Source: Streptococcus uberis
Lineage (GTDB): Bacteria; Bacillota; Bacilli; Lactobacillales; Streptococcaceae
Direction of reading: 5' to 3'
Length of the DNA stretch: 64,000 nucleotides
NCBI RefSeq assembly: GCF_000785785.1
Contig: NZ_JRQN01000005.1
Location: 43,339-107,338 of the forward strand
Of the stretch, positions 55,952 to 64,000 are shown in pieces. How positions within the stretch are numbered: position 1 is the stretch's first letter; each line of letters opens with the position of its first letter. A program made the position numbers and the translations under genes. Below the pieces are notes generated by a model that worked only from the letters and a program-made list of their open reading frames with translations, was not told the DNA's origin and made no database searches.

Positions 55952-55974
55952 TCAAAAAAGCCTCAATTGAGACT
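55952..55974 (-). terminator. Terminator of the PH-domain gene
   Basis: Minus-strand stem AGTCTC/GAGGCT with loop AATT, followed by six Ts, about 75 nt past the stop. Confidence 0.65.
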
Positions 55975-56047
55975 TTAGATAATATAAACTGATAAGTTAC
56001 TGATCGGCATTATTCTGATAAACCTAATCAGATCATAAAAAAATCTA

Positions 56048-56410
56048 CTAGAGTATTGCTTCTGCAATCAACTGATCGAGTTGTCTAATATCGACGCCTC
56101 GTCTTAGATTAATTTTGATATGACCTGCTCTAGTCCATAATTCAACTTCAGAATTCATATCCAAAACACCAGCATTTTCAGTAGACCACATATTAATAGC
56201 TGAATACGGCAATGAGTAAATTTCTACTTTTTTCCCTGTCAATCCTTGAGCATCTCTAACAATCAGTCGTTTATTGGTAAAAATCGCATTATCTCTGATT
56301 GTTTTGTAAGCTGCAACTGCAACTTCTCCAGGAACTAATACTGATTCAACATCATTTGGAATTTGACATTCTGAAATAAATGTCCACTGCAACATACTTA
56401 AATCTGACAT
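56048..56410 (-). CDS. Bacterial PH-domain protein
   Basis: 120-aa soluble protein that corresponds to a single bacterial pleckstrin-homology-like domain: VESVLVPGEVAVAAYKTIRDNAIFTNKRLIVRDAQG (about residues 21-56), then a KKVEIYSLPYSAI strand pair and a C-terminal helix (DIRQLDQLIAEAIL). Function unknown. Ribosome site AAAGGAG. It stands alone between the MerR regulator and yebC. Confidence 0.83.
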   Translation of the reverse strand: MSDLSMLQWTFISECQIPNDVESVLVPGEVAVAAYKTIRDNAIFTNKRLIVRDAQGLTGKKVEIYSLPYSAINMWSTENAGVLDMNSEVELWTRAGHIKINLRRGVDIRQLDQLIAEAIL

Positions 56411-56453
56411 GATTTAACTCCTTTATTTTCTATTACTCTTATTACAAGGTGAA

Positions 56454-57152
56454 TTAAGCACTCTGACAATAGGTTTCAATAGCTTTGCCTGCAAATTCTG
56501 CCGTCCCACTTCCACCCATCTTGTCAATGTTAGCTTTAAAGCGTTCATCTTCCGTGTAGAGTTGTCCTAGACCAGCTAAAATCTCTTTTGTACAGGTATA
56601 AAAATTAGCTGTAATATAAACTTGCAATTTTTTAACTTGTACTTGCACAAGTGGACTAGCTACTGCTTCATTTTGTAAGTTCCCAAACTCAGCAAAAATA
56701 GCTTGCATATCAGCAGCAACTTGCTCTTGATTAATCTTACCAGCTTTGCCCTGATACTCTTGAAAGGCTTCCGTATCACCCCAACGCTCTTTTACTTCTT
56801 GGTCGTAAACATCAAATTCTGACATCTCATTTCCTCCTTGGATAGCCTTAGCATGCGCGATCACTTTATGTAGGTGGGCTTGTTTCTCCTCTAAAAAAGT
56901 AATTTGTTCAAGTAAGGCCTCATCTCTGATATAAGCTGGGCTATCCATTATTTCTTTGATTTTTTTAAGAGGAAACTCTAATTCACGGTAAAGTAAAATG
57001 GACTGTAACCTCTTGAGGCTCTCATCATCATAAAAGCGGTAGCCATTTTCCCCAACACGTGTTGGTTTTAATAAATCAATCGCATCATAATAGTGGAGCG
57101 TGCGCACACTAATACCAGTGAGCTTACTCATTTCATTTACTGTCCTCATCAT
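56454..57152 (-). CDS. MerR-family regulator with TipAS domain
   Basis: 232-aa regulator. The MerR winged helix is at residues 3-75 (MSKLTGISVRTLHYYDAIDLLKPTRVGENGYRFYD), followed by a dimerising coiled coil (about 80-108). The C-terminal TipAS domain (about 115-230, with FDVYDQEVKERWGDTEAFQEY and FYTCTKEILAGLGQLYTEDERFKANID) binds thiopeptide antibiotics or other ligands in relatives. The target genes are not evident here. ATG at 57152 or 57149, both next to AGAGGTA. Confidence 0.88.
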   Translation of the reverse strand: MMRTVNEMSKLTGISVRTLHYYDAIDLLKPTRVGENGYRFYDDESLKRLQSILLYRELEFPLKKIKEIMDSPAYIRDEALLEQITFLEEKQAHLHKVIAHAKAIQGGNEMSEFDVYDQEVKERWGDTEAFQEYQGKAGKINQEQVAADMQAIFAEFGNLQNEAVASPLVQVQVKKLQVYITANFYTCTKEILAGLGQLYTEDERFKANIDKMGGSGTAEFAGKAIETYCQSA

Positions 57153-57175
57153 TACCTCTTACTAAAAAGTATAAA

Positions 57176-58291
57176 CTATGACGTCATGTGAGGGTCAAGC
57201 CTTTTTTTCCTCACAGGCACGCGCCCGTAGTTCTGTTCCTCAATCTCGGGATTCCCCATTTGATAGACTTGATCAGCCAACTGAGTCATGGGGTCCCAAG
57301 CTTTTGCACCAATGCGACTTACCAATTCTACCTGCGACTTGATTGACTTCAAATGGGCCTGACCTGCTTCTGAGAAGCCCAAAACATGGACCGCATCAGG
57401 CAGTGGTTCCTCTTTGGCATTGACTAAGATATAGGTCAACACACGACGAACTCGCGCCTTTGTATAGCGTTTTGTGGCAACTTTGTCGACCAACTCATCT
57501 ATAGTCGCTACGCTCCCAATAGCTGCGCTAATCCGACTTGCTAGTTCCTGATTAACCTGGAAAATGCTGGTCAAGTCCCGATGGATCACAATCTGGTACC
57601 TTAAGAAAGGAAAATAGTCCGCCCAAGACACAGGATTTGCCTGTAAGAATAAATCAGAATCTGGCATGACGCTTTCTAGAAATTCTTGATCATTTAGATG
57701 CTGTCGAATGGCTGTCGCTGAAGCCATTTGAGCAGTTTTGTCAGTGGAATGATAATTAGCCCCCTGGCGTTTGATTGCTTCAAGTTTAATATTTTTTGCG
57801 GCGCAAGCTTTGGCATAAGCCAGTCCTAAAATATGATTTGGGGTTTCTCCTGCAAAGTCTAAACCGGCAAAGGCTTGCCACATTTTTTGTGTTTTCTGAG
57901 GATAAGTGAGGGAGTCATCAAGTTGCCTTAAATAAGCTTCCATCTGCTCTGCTTTTTCCCCATAAGTATCAGAAACGCTTTGGTAATCAATCACCTCTTC
58001 AGAGCCAAAGACTAGTTTTCCAACTCCCAATTTGGCTAGGATAGCAATGGCTCCCTGAGCAAAATAGTCAGCCGACTGGACTGCCACTAAAAATGGCAGT
58101 TCAACAACCAAATCAGCTCCCTGATTCAAAGCCATCTGAGTTCGGGTCCATTTATCAACAACAGCCGGTTCACCTCTTTGCACAAAATTGCCAGACATAA
58201 CAACAACTTTTAGGCTCTCAACTTGGTTTAGAAGATAAGCATGCCCATTATGAAAGGGATTGAACTCAGCCACAATACCAGTAATTGTCAT
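57176..58291 (-). CDS. tmcAL: tRNA(Met) cytidine acetate ligase TmcAL
   Basis: 371-aa enzyme (YlbM family) that uses acetate and ATP to make N4-acetylcytidine at the wobble position of elongator tRNA-Met. The N-terminal nucleotidyltransferase motif is [14 protein letters not shown] (residues 8-21) with [21 protein letters not shown] (about 31-51). A tRNA-binding C-terminal domain follows. It overlaps the DJ-1-like gene by 4 nt and ends the yqeG-...-tmcAL operon. Confidence 0.92.
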   Translation of the reverse strand: MTITGIVAEFNPFHNGHAYLLNQVESLKVVVMSGNFVQRGEPAVVDKWTRTQMALNQGADLVVELPFLVAVQSADYFAQGAIAILAKLGVGKLVFGSEEVIDYQSVSDTYGEKAEQMEAYLRQLDDSLTYPQKTQKMWQAFAGLDFAGETPNHILGLAYAKACAAKNIKLEAIKRQGANYHSTDKTAQMASATAIRQHLNDQEFLESVMPDSDLFLQANPVSWADYFPFLRYQIVIHRDLTSIFQVNQELASRISAAIGSVATIDELVDKVATKRYTKARVRRVLTYILVNAKEEPLPDAVHVLGFSEAGQAHLKSIKSQVELVSRIGAKAWDPMTQLADQVYQMGNPEIEEQNYGRVPVRKKRLDPHMTS

Positions 58292-58905
58292 AGTACCTCC
58301 GGATTTATTTCTTTTAGGAATGAATTAAACTCTTCTTCTGACAAATCAAATGACACTTTCCCTGAATCCAATTCAATATCTTCAGTAATCAAGCCTAGTT
58401 GCTTTAATACTAATTGAGTAAAACCTTCTACACCACTTTTATCACCTACTGCTGTAATGATATTTCTATCCTGATAATAATGTGCACCAGTGTAATTTTC
58501 TTTTTCTAGCCATGTACAATAATCTAGAAAGTTGCTATAAATACCACCAGTAAACCGATGTCCACTCAATACTCCTGCTTTTGCAAGAAATAAAGGAGAT
58601 GACGAAATAGCTGCAATAGTCGTCTTATTTAAATTTATTTTTGATAATTCTGAAAGTAGTTTTTGATCCTTCAATATTTCGAATGCAGCCATTGTCCCAG
58701 TTAACAAAATAGTATCATAAGTGGCCAAATTAATCTGGTCTAAACTAAAATGAGGCATGACTTGAAAATTATCCTCACTCTTTATTACCGTCATTTCAGA
58801 GGCAATGATATCAACTGATATGTCATAATTAATGGCTAATGTTGCAGTCAAGGGTGTCACTTCATATAGTGAGAATTCTGGATAAATAATAAGAGCAACT
58901 TTCAT
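58288..58905 (-). CDS. DJ-1/PfpI-family protein
   Basis: 205-aa protein of the DJ-1/PfpI superfamily. The start at 58905 ([23 protein letters not shown]) has GGAAG upstream; an ATG 39 nt earlier is not supported. The nucleophile elbow position reads [16 protein letters not shown], with serine where most members have cysteine, so classical DJ-1 chemistry is doubtful. Possibly a binding or glutamine-amidotransferase-like fold only. Overlaps tmcAL by 4 nt. Confidence 0.78.
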   Translation of the reverse strand: MKVALIIYPEFSLYEVTPLTATLAINYDISVDIIASEMTVIKSEDNFQVMPHFSLDQINLATYDTILLTGTMAAFEILKDQKLLSELSKINLNKTTIAAISSSPLFLAKAGVLSGHRFTGGIYSNFLDYCTWLEKENYTGAHYYQDRNIITAVGDKSGVEGFTQLVLKQLGLITEDIELDSGKVSFDLSEEEFNSFLKEINPEVL

Positions 58906-58919
58906 TATATTGTCTTCCT

Positions 58920-59659
58920 TTATTTTTGAGCAACAAAGAACCATCGTTTGCTTGTTTCAGTGGGTTCTTTATCTTCAAAATCAGCATAAAGTTTGAATGA
59001 TTTAAAACCAGCCTGTTCAAGCAAGATATCATAAGTTAAGACTTCATAGGTCCGTTCTTCATGGACTTCGTCATGACGTGTGAAAGAGCCATTTTCTTCT
59101 TGAATAAAGAATGTTAATTCATGGACGACGGAATGTGGAGCCTCATCCTCATAGGTATCCCAAATCATGGCAAATTCATCTGCATTTTTATGGTAAGAAT
59201 AGCTGGAAAGGCTGTATCTGTTTGGTAGGTTGAGTGAACATCAAAGATAAAGACGCCACCATCATTTAAAGCATTATAAACTTCCTTGAAGACATCGCCA
59301 ACTTCCACTTCATCTTGCATATAACAAATCGAGTCTGAATAACAAGTAACAAAATCATATTTCCCAGCTTGGGTTAAATAAAGCATGTTCCCTTGTAAAA
59401 AATTGATTTTTTGTTTAGCTGACCTTGCACGCTTTTCAGCAATATCAAGCATCTCTTGACTCAAATCAAGACCAGTCACATCAAATCCTGCTTGTGCAAA
59501 TCGAACAGATTGTATCCCTGTCCCACAAGCTAACTCTAGTAGTTTTTTTCGACTATTACTTTTTGGTAAATGGCGAAGCGAAAAGTCAGTCCACTTGTCA
59601 TATAACGTATCGTCCATAACAGCATCATAAACTGATGCAAATGTTTCATATGTTGTCAT
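58920..59659 (-). pseudogene. Class I SAM-dependent methyltransferase, frameshifted as read
   Basis: The first frame (ATG 59659, MTTYETFASVYDAVMDDTLYDKW) has SAM motif LLELACGTGIQSVRFA (about residues 40-55) and goes off-frame after TDTAFP. Adding one G at about 59195 gives GYSYHKNADEFAMIWDTYEDEAPH, joining the second frame (TFFIQEENGSFTRHDEVHEERTY). The repaired 246 aa is the usual streptococcal length at this place in the yqe operon. The substrate is unknown. Consensus error is the likely reason for the break. Confidence 0.82.
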
Positions 59660-59678
59660 CTTTTCTATCCTCTATTCT

Positions 59679-59703
59679 GAAAAAACAGCCTATATGGACT
59701 GTT
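59679..59703 (-). terminator. Partial terminator after rsfS... upstream side of methyltransferase
   Basis: Minus-strand stem AACAGTC/GGCTGTT with loop CATATA and six Ts, 8 nt past the rsfS stop. It would reduce transcription into the methyltransferase, DJ-1-like and tmcAL genes. Confidence 0.75.
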
Positions 59704-59710
59704 TTTCTTC

Positions 59711-60064
59711 TTATGCTAAAACATTTTCAATAGCTACTGTTGGAGCATCATGCCAGAGTTTTTCAATATTATAATGAAAACGTTGATCTTCTGTAAAAAT
59801 ATGAACAACAACATCATTTAAGTCTAACAATATCCAGCCAGTTGCACTATCGCCTTCGGTATGACTAGCATCACCGCCAGCTTCTTTGACCTTTTCACGA
59901 ATATTTTCAGCAATCGCTTCAAGTTGTCTTGTATTAGTTGCACTAGCAATTAAAAAATAATCAGTTAAGCTAGTTAATCCTTCTAGGTCAAGTACTAAAA
60001 TATCCTCAGCACGTTTTTCATCTGCTGCTTTAACAGCAATTTCTAATAATTCTTCTTTTTTCAT
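59711..60064 (-). CDS. rsfS: Ribosome silencing factor RsfS
   Basis: 117-aa factor that binds ribosomal protein L14 and stops subunit joining in starvation. Family motifs are [34 protein letters not shown] (about residues 22-55), [26 protein letters not shown] (about 74-99) and [10 protein letters not shown]. Length standard. Part of the nadD-yqeK-rsfS block. Confidence 0.95.
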   Translation of the reverse strand: MKKEELLEIAVKAADEKRAEDILVLDLEGLTSLTDYFLIASATNTRQLEAIAENIREKVKEAGGDASHTEGDSATGWILLDLNDVVVHIFTEDQRFHYNIEKLWHDAPTVAIENVLA

Positions 60065-60081
60065 TAAATTTCAATTTCTTT

Positions 60082-60588
60082 CTATTTGATCATCTCATTG
60101 ATGTGCTGTAGCTGAGCAAAACGACCAGCCCAAATACCTTCATAATGTTTAATTAATGTATCGGCAGACATGAGATTATTATCAAAGGTTGAAACAAGTC
60201 CCTTTGGAACAATAACATGATAACCTAGATCAAAAGCTGACTTTATGGTTGCATCAATGCAATATTCTATTTGCATACCAACAACAATGACAGTTGTAAT
60301 CTCTAATTCATCCAAGTAAGTCTTCAAATTTGTATCTTTAAAAGCACTATTATAGCTTTTATCAACTAGTCGTTCACCATCCATAGGTGCTATACTTGAA
60401 TCAATCTCCCAATCCAGGCTACCAAGCGGCATCCCTAAATCATTGTGTCTGACAAAAATAATGGGATGATTAGTTTCTCTAAAATGAGCAATTAAGCTTT
60501 GAATCCCTTCTAACATTTGAGGTAAATGATAAGGATTTTCAGCAATTAGTTGCTTTTGCATATCAACAACAAGCAATACTTCATTCAC
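60082..60588 (-). CDS. Isochorismatase-like cysteine hydrolase
   Basis: 168-aa enzyme if started at GTG 60588, which has GAGGAAC upstream and lies 2 nt after the yqeK stop; an ATG at 60612 would overlap yqeK by 22 nt. The catalytic set is visible: Asp in LLVVDMQKQL, a lysine in LVDKSYNSAF (about residues 82-91 from the ATG) and Cys in VGMQIEYCIDATI (about 112-124). Substrate unknown; nicotinamidase or isochorismatase activity is not assured. Its place next to nadD and yqeK would fit a role in nucleotide metabolism. Confidence 0.85.
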   Translation of the reverse strand: MNEVLLVVDMQKQLIAENPYHLPQMLEGIQSLIAHFRETNHPIIFVRHNDLGMPLGSLDWEIDSSIAPMDGERLVDKSYNSAFKDTNLKTYLDELEITTVIVVGMQIEYCIDATIKSAFDLGYHVIVPKGLVSTFDNNLMSADTLIKHYEGIWAGRFAQLQHINEMIK

Positions 60589-60590
60589 GA

Positions 60591-61181
60591 TTAGTTCCTC
60601 AAATAATGACAAAAGGCATTATAGGTTTCTATTGTTTGTGGATAAATTGGCACTGCTTTTTTAGCTAAATAAGCTACTGTATTTACGGTTTCAAAAGCAA
60701 CAGCCTTATCAAGATCTTCATTAGCAATCAGACGAGCGTCATCAACTAATGGGAAATCTCTCCCCTCTTCAATATAGTCAGCTACATATAGTATTTTATC
60801 AAGAGTTGACATAGTTGCTGCACCAACAGTATGAATCTCGATGGCACGTAAGATTTCTTGGTCTTGCAATCCTAAATCTTCTTGTATCTTATAGATACCA
60901 ACTTTTCCATGCCAAACATTGTTATTCCAATTTAGTAAATCAGTATCCAACTGATACGTTTTTATTAAATCAATAAAAACGTGATCATCACATTCTTTAG
61001 CGTAATCATGTAATAGGGCAGCAAGCCCTGCTTTTTCATAATCGTAGTGATTCTTTTTAGCTAGTGCAATGGCTGCTTTTTCAACTCCTAGTACATGTTG
61101 AAATCTGTGAGGACTCATCTGCGCAGCAATTTTCTCCAGTAACTCCTGACGGTCATAAGGAAGGTAATCCTGGTATGTCAT
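60591..61181 (-). CDS. yqeK: Bis(5'-nucleosyl)-tetraphosphatase YqeK
   Basis: 196-aa HD-domain hydrolase that cleaves Ap4A symmetrically to two ADP. Metal residues lie in [14 protein letters not shown] (His, about residues 24-37), [13 protein letters not shown] (HD, about 54-66), HGKVGIYKI and the Asp of [14 protein letters not shown]. Overlaps nadD by 4 nt, the conserved order. Confidence 0.93.
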   Translation of the reverse strand: MTYQDYLPYDRQELLEKIAAQMSPHRFQHVLGVEKAAIALAKKNHYDYEKAGLAALLHDYAKECDDHVFIDLIKTYQLDTDLLNWNNNVWHGKVGIYKIQEDLGLQDQEILRAIEIHTVGAATMSTLDKILYVADYIEEGRDFPLVDDARLIANEDLDKAVAFETVNTVAYLAKKAVPIYPQTIETYNAFCHYLRN

Positions 61182-61810
61182 TTATAAAGACCTTCTTGCT
61201 CAATATATGTTAAGACTGCCTGTGGCAATAAGTAATTTGGTTGACGATCTTTTTTAATGAAATCACGTATCATACTTGAAGAAATATCCAAAAGAGGAAT
61301 ATCCACCCAAATTACTGGATAAGAAGTACCTGCTTTGAACTTTGGTCGTTGGACACCAACAAACTGGACCAGTTCCACAAGTTCATCGATACGATGCCAT
61401 TTAGGCAAATAGGCAACCATATCTGCACCAATAATAAAGTAATAATCAACATCCGGATTTTGTTCCGTTAGAAATTTCATGGTATCAAAAGTATATGACG
61501 TTCCTTTTCGGTCCAGTTCACACGTTTCAATAGCCAAGCCATCTACTTCTTCAATGGCCAACTCTATCATCTTTAGACGATGCATCTCATCAATTGTTTC
61601 TTTTGTATCAACATGTGGAGGTTTAAATTCTGGCATCAAATAGACATGATCCAAACCAAGTTGTTGTCTCACTTGGTCAGCAACCACTAAATGGGCATTA
61701 TGAATGGGATTGAAATTTCCACCCAAAATACCGACTTGCTTTCTATTGTTATCCTTTTTTTCTGTTTTTAATTCTACTTTTGTAAATGGTGTTACGAGTT
61801 CTAAAGACAT
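61178..61810 (-). CDS. nadD: Nicotinate-nucleotide adenylyltransferase
   Basis: 210-aa enzyme making deamido-NAD from nicotinate mononucleotide and ATP. The nucleotidyltransferase motif [18 protein letters not shown] is at about residues 27-44 and [12 protein letters not shown] at about 182-193. An N-terminal extension of about 20 residues ([20 protein letters not shown]) is typical of streptococci. It overlaps yqeK by 4 nt. Confidence 0.95.
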   Translation of the reverse strand: MSLELVTPFTKVELKTEKKDNNRKQVGILGGNFNPIHNAHLVVADQVRQQLGLDHVYLMPEFKPPHVDTKETIDEMHRLKMIELAIEEVDGLAIETCELDRKGTSYTFDTMKFLTEQNPDVDYYFIIGADMVAYLPKWHRIDELVELVQFVGVQRPKFKAGTSYPVIWVDIPLLDISSSMIRDFIKKDRQPNYLLPQAVLTYIEQEGLYK

Positions 61811-61884
61811 ACTTTCCTCAACTTGTATAAATTTTACGATAACCTAAATTGAAAAAGCCTCAGCTATTCATTCACTTTAAATGA

Positions 61885-62193
61885 TTAAATATCCTTTACT
61901 TTTACAGATAATTTTCGATTCTCTTTTTTGGCAGACACTTTATATAAAATCAAGATACGACCTATTTTTAAAACTGTATCACAACCAATTTCTTCTTCCA
62001 AAGTTTCAGCAACATCATGAATATCCTCATCGGTATTTTGCAACAAAGTTACCTTAATCAATTCACGTGCATCAAGTGCATGTCTAATACTTGTTTTTAT
62101 TTGGTTATTTAAGCCATTTTTTCCAATTTGTACAATTGGTTTAAGACTGTGTGCTTCTGATTTCAAAAATGCACGTTGTTTACTTGTTAACAT
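61885..62193 (-). CDS. yhbY: Ribosome assembly RNA-binding protein YhbY
   Basis: 102-aa CRM-domain protein associated with 50S precursors. Marks: LTSKQRAFLKSEAHSLKPIVQIGKNGL (residues 2-28, with the GKNG loop), and RELIKVTLLQN. Downstream of yqeH by 31 nt, in the usual place. Confidence 0.94.
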   Translation of the reverse strand: MLTSKQRAFLKSEAHSLKPIVQIGKNGLNNQIKTSIRHALDARELIKVTLLQNTDEDIHDVAETLEEEIGCDTVLKIGRILILYKVSAKKENRKLSVKVKDI

Positions 62194-62224
62194 CTTATTT
62201 CCTTTTATTTTCTTAGATTATTTT

Positions 62225-63343
62225 TTAGATAATCGCTTTGCGTGTTAGAACACTAACGCCTTTAGGTGCCCAGCCTGCAACTCTTACAGGATTTTCCTTA
62301 CTTCCATTGATTCTTATCCAGCCTAGACCAGAAAATACTAAATCCGTCTTATCAGAAATCGTGAATTCATGCTGCGTAAGCTCTGGGAAATTTTCCTTAT
62401 CAGCAATTCCGGGTGGCATTAATAATGAGCCAAGGTGCTTTTGATAAAATTCACTTGCACCCTCCAACTTAGTTCTATGAACCATTAAATTGTTATCGAA
62501 ATAAGCTGTAAAGCCTTGCTTATCCCCGAGAATAAAATCAAAACGACCTAATCCACCTAAAAAGAGAGTTTGTTTTTGATTCAATTGGTAAGTCTTTGGT
62601 TTTATCTCTTTTTTAGGACTGATATATTTTAGGTCTTTTGCAGATAAATAATGAGCCATTTGGTGTCGGTGGATGATTCCAGGTGTGTCAAAAATAAATG
62701 AACCATCATCTAAAGGAATTTCTATCTTATCAAGAGTTGTTCCAGGAAAACGGGAAGTTGTTATAAGATCTTTATCCCCAGTTATTTCTTGAATGATTGC
62801 ATTAATTAATGTTGACTTGCCAACATTCGTAACCCCAACCACGTAAACATCTCTTCCTTTTCGAAGGCGATCAATTTTTGAAATTAAGTCTTTAATGGCC
62901 TCTTTACTTTGAGCACTAGTTAAGATAACATCAACTGGTCGAAGGCCTTCTTCATGAGCCCTTTCTGTTAACCATTGTGTTACTTTACGATCTTTTACTG
63001 ATTTCGGTAAGATGTCTTTTTTGTTTCCTACTAATAAAACATCATTACCAGATACAAACCTTGATAAACCAGGAATAACAGACCCATTAAAATCAAAAAT
63101 ATCAATAACATTAATGACCAATGCATCACTATCTCCAACTTCATGAAGTAGCTTTAAAAACTCATCATCAGAAATATTAACATCTGTGATTTCATTGTAG
63201 TGGCGTAATCTAAAGCACCGTTGACAATATAATTCACCTGTCTCTAATCCTTTTTTTAGTGCAGCAAGAGGTGTAAAACCCGCCTGCTCCTTATTTTCAG
63301 TTTGAATGCTTACCCCACATCCAATGCAAAATATTTCTTCCAT
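62225..63343 (-). CDS. yqeH: Ribosome biogenesis GTPase YqeH
   Basis: 372-aa circularly permuted GTPase needed for 30S subunit assembly. The N-terminal zinc ribbon has CIGC and CQRCF (residues 5-8 and about 39-43). The motif order is G4 (VGNKKD, about 104-109), G1 (GVTNVGKSTLIN, about 170-181), G3 (DTPGI, about 218-222), confirming permutation. The start is ATG 63343, overlapping the yqeG stop by one base (TGATG); a TTG one codon earlier is not needed. Confidence 0.95.
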   Translation of the reverse strand: MEEIFCIGCGVSIQTENKEQAGFTPLAALKKGLETGELYCQRCFRLRHYNEITDVNISDDEFLKLLHEVGDSDALVINVIDIFDFNGSVIPGLSRFVSGNDVLLVGNKKDILPKSVKDRKVTQWLTERAHEEGLRPVDVILTSAQSKEAIKDLISKIDRLRKGRDVYVVGVTNVGKSTLINAIIQEITGDKDLITTSRFPGTTLDKIEIPLDDGSFIFDTPGIIHRHQMAHYLSAKDLKYISPKKEIKPKTYQLNQKQTLFLGGLGRFDFILGDKQGFTAYFDNNLMVHRTKLEGASEFYQKHLGSLLMPPGIADKENFPELTQHEFTISDKTDLVFSGLGWIRINGSKENPVRVAGWAPKGVSVLTRKAII

Positions 63344-63870
63344 CAAATTCCTTTTTTATATGCTAATGCGCCATATTTATTTTCTAGTTTTGAAATGACA
63401 CGTTTTTCACGCATTCTATTTATTTTAGTATTCCAAGCATCAGACGCTACTAATGGTTTAACTAAAACAGACTTGATACCAGCTCTATGAGAGGCTCTAA
63501 TATCAGTCATCAATTGATCACCAACCATGATAACTTCATCTCTGTCAAAGCCATAACGTTCTATTGCAATATTAATACCTCTAGCAAAAGGTTTCATAGC
63601 TCGACTGATAAAATCTACCCCAAACTTAGAAACTGCTCTTTCAACACGCTTATAATTATTATTTGAAACGACTACTACACTAATATCCGCAATCGTCATC
63701 TCATCTAGCCAAGCTCTCACTTCGGCTGTGCCATCAGGATTATTCCAAGCGATTAGCGTGTTATCCAGGTCAACTAATACAGCAGTGATACCATTTCTCA
63801 ATAGATCATTTGCTCTTAAATCATAAACTGCCTCAACCATATAGGTCGGCCTATAATCGTCTATACTCAT
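63343..63870 (-). CDS. yqeG: YqeG-family HAD phosphatase
   Basis: 175-aa HAD-IIIA phosphatase. The nucleophile motif is AVLVDLDNTLIAW (about residues 31-43), motif II VVVSNNN (about 66-72) and the acidic pair MVGDQLMTDI (about 115-124). Start at 63870 with GGAGAAA upstream; an ATG 78 nt earlier is within the promoter and not used. It heads the operon yqeG-yqeH-yhbY-nadD-yqeK-hydrolase-rsfS-methyltransferase-DJ-1-tmcAL. The physiological substrate is unknown; related to mitochondrial PGP phosphatase. Confidence 0.9.
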   Translation of the reverse strand: MSIDDYRPTYMVEAVYDLRANDLLRNGITAVLVDLDNTLIAWNNPDGTAEVRAWLDEMTIADISVVVVSNNNYKRVERAVSKFGVDFISRAMKPFARGINIAIERYGFDRDEVIMVGDQLMTDIRASHRAGIKSVLVKPLVASDAWNTKINRMREKRVISKLENKYGALAYKKGI

Positions 63871-63898
63871 TTTTTCTCCAAAATCATTAGTATCTCTT

Positions 63899-63926
63899 AT
63901 TATACCATATTTGATAAGAATTGTAA
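63899..63926 (-). promoter_or_regulatory. Predicted promoter of the yqeG operon
   Basis: TTACAA (63921-63926) and TATAAT (63899-63904) on the minus strand, 16 bp apart, with an extended TGG. The remaining bases 63927-64000 hold nothing I can assign. Confidence 0.65.
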
Positions 63927-64000
63927 GTAAAGTATAGTGAACTAGCACGCCTTTCGCATGAAAACTTTCTCCTCACCTTTTTGTGCCCTCACATCTTTTT

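Noticed and set aside
1..64000. CRISPR array, toxin-antitoxin pair, phage or integrative element
   Set aside because: No regularly spaced direct repeats, cas genes, integrase, transposase or phage genes found on either strand; the only recombinase-like gene is the housekeeping XerD-like protein.
1..64000. tRNA or rRNA genes
   Set aside because: No stretch with CCA-ended cloverleaf character or rRNA sequence was recognised by eye; a tRNA scan would be decisive.

Overview
The window is chromosomal DNA of a low-GC Streptococcus, most likely of the pyogenic group (S. pyogenes / agalactiae / uberis / iniae relatives). The evidence is an L-lysine-type MurE, the CovR/CovS pair, and gene orders typical of that group: murJ(ytgP)-murE-ferrichrome transporter; covR-covS-nrdR-dnaB-dnaI-der; Snf2-murC-GNAT-mltG-greA; and yqeG-yqeH-yhbY-nadD-yqeK. 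No rRNA or tRNA gene, prophage, integrase module or CRISPR array was seen. Species level cannot be decided from this stretch.

Layout. 1-6.5 kb: lipid II flippase murJ (cut by the window edge), divergent murE, then a four-gene ferrichrome-type ABC importer. 6.5-11 kb (minus): two conserved unknowns, Mn-pyrophosphatase ppaC, pflA and a CBS-domain membrane protein. 11-16.8 kb: the tRNA wobble-uridine pair mnmL/mnmM split by an ABC exporter, a PAP2 phosphatase, riboflavin transporter ribU under an FMN riboswitch, and trmL behind a structured leader RNA. 16.8-22.6 kb: one long operon (murI, rdgB, phosphodiesterase, cbpB, xerD-like, scpA, scpB, rluB, yidD). 22.7-28.4 kb: yneF, lysA, a Bax-inhibitor protein, an HD protein, an RNA methyltransferase, acyP, yidC and greA. 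28.4-36.2 kb: mltG, GNAT, murC, an unknown and a Snf2 ATPase. 36.5-45.4 kb: der, dnaI, dnaB, nrdR, covSR, yceD, htpX, lemA. 45.4-49.9 kb (plus): rsmG, ktrB, ktrA and brnQ. 49.9-54.9 kb: the methionine importer metQ-M20-metN-metI and an amino-acid binding protein. 55-64 kb: yebC, a PH-domain protein, a MerR/TipA regulator, and the yqeG...tmcAL operon.

The most notable signals are not new protein systems. (1) A family of about 115-175 bp, three-hairpin, MITE-like intergenic repeats occurs in four copies, several abutting stop codons. (2) At least ten single-base indels break nine genes, including essential der. Every one is repaired by one base to the expected family length, so consensus error is the simplest explanation. 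(3) Three genes have an extended -10 box ending exactly 6 nt before the ATG and no Shine-Dalgarno, and murE is similar, which suggests leaderless mRNAs. (4) A strong promoter drives a two-hairpin, terminator-ended RNA of about 100 nt ahead of trmL. (5) Readable control sites include an FMN riboswitch with a hairpin hiding the ribU Shine-Dalgarno, paired MET-boxes at metQ, a CodY-like box at brnQ, a cre-like site at pflA, and ATTARA motifs at covR.
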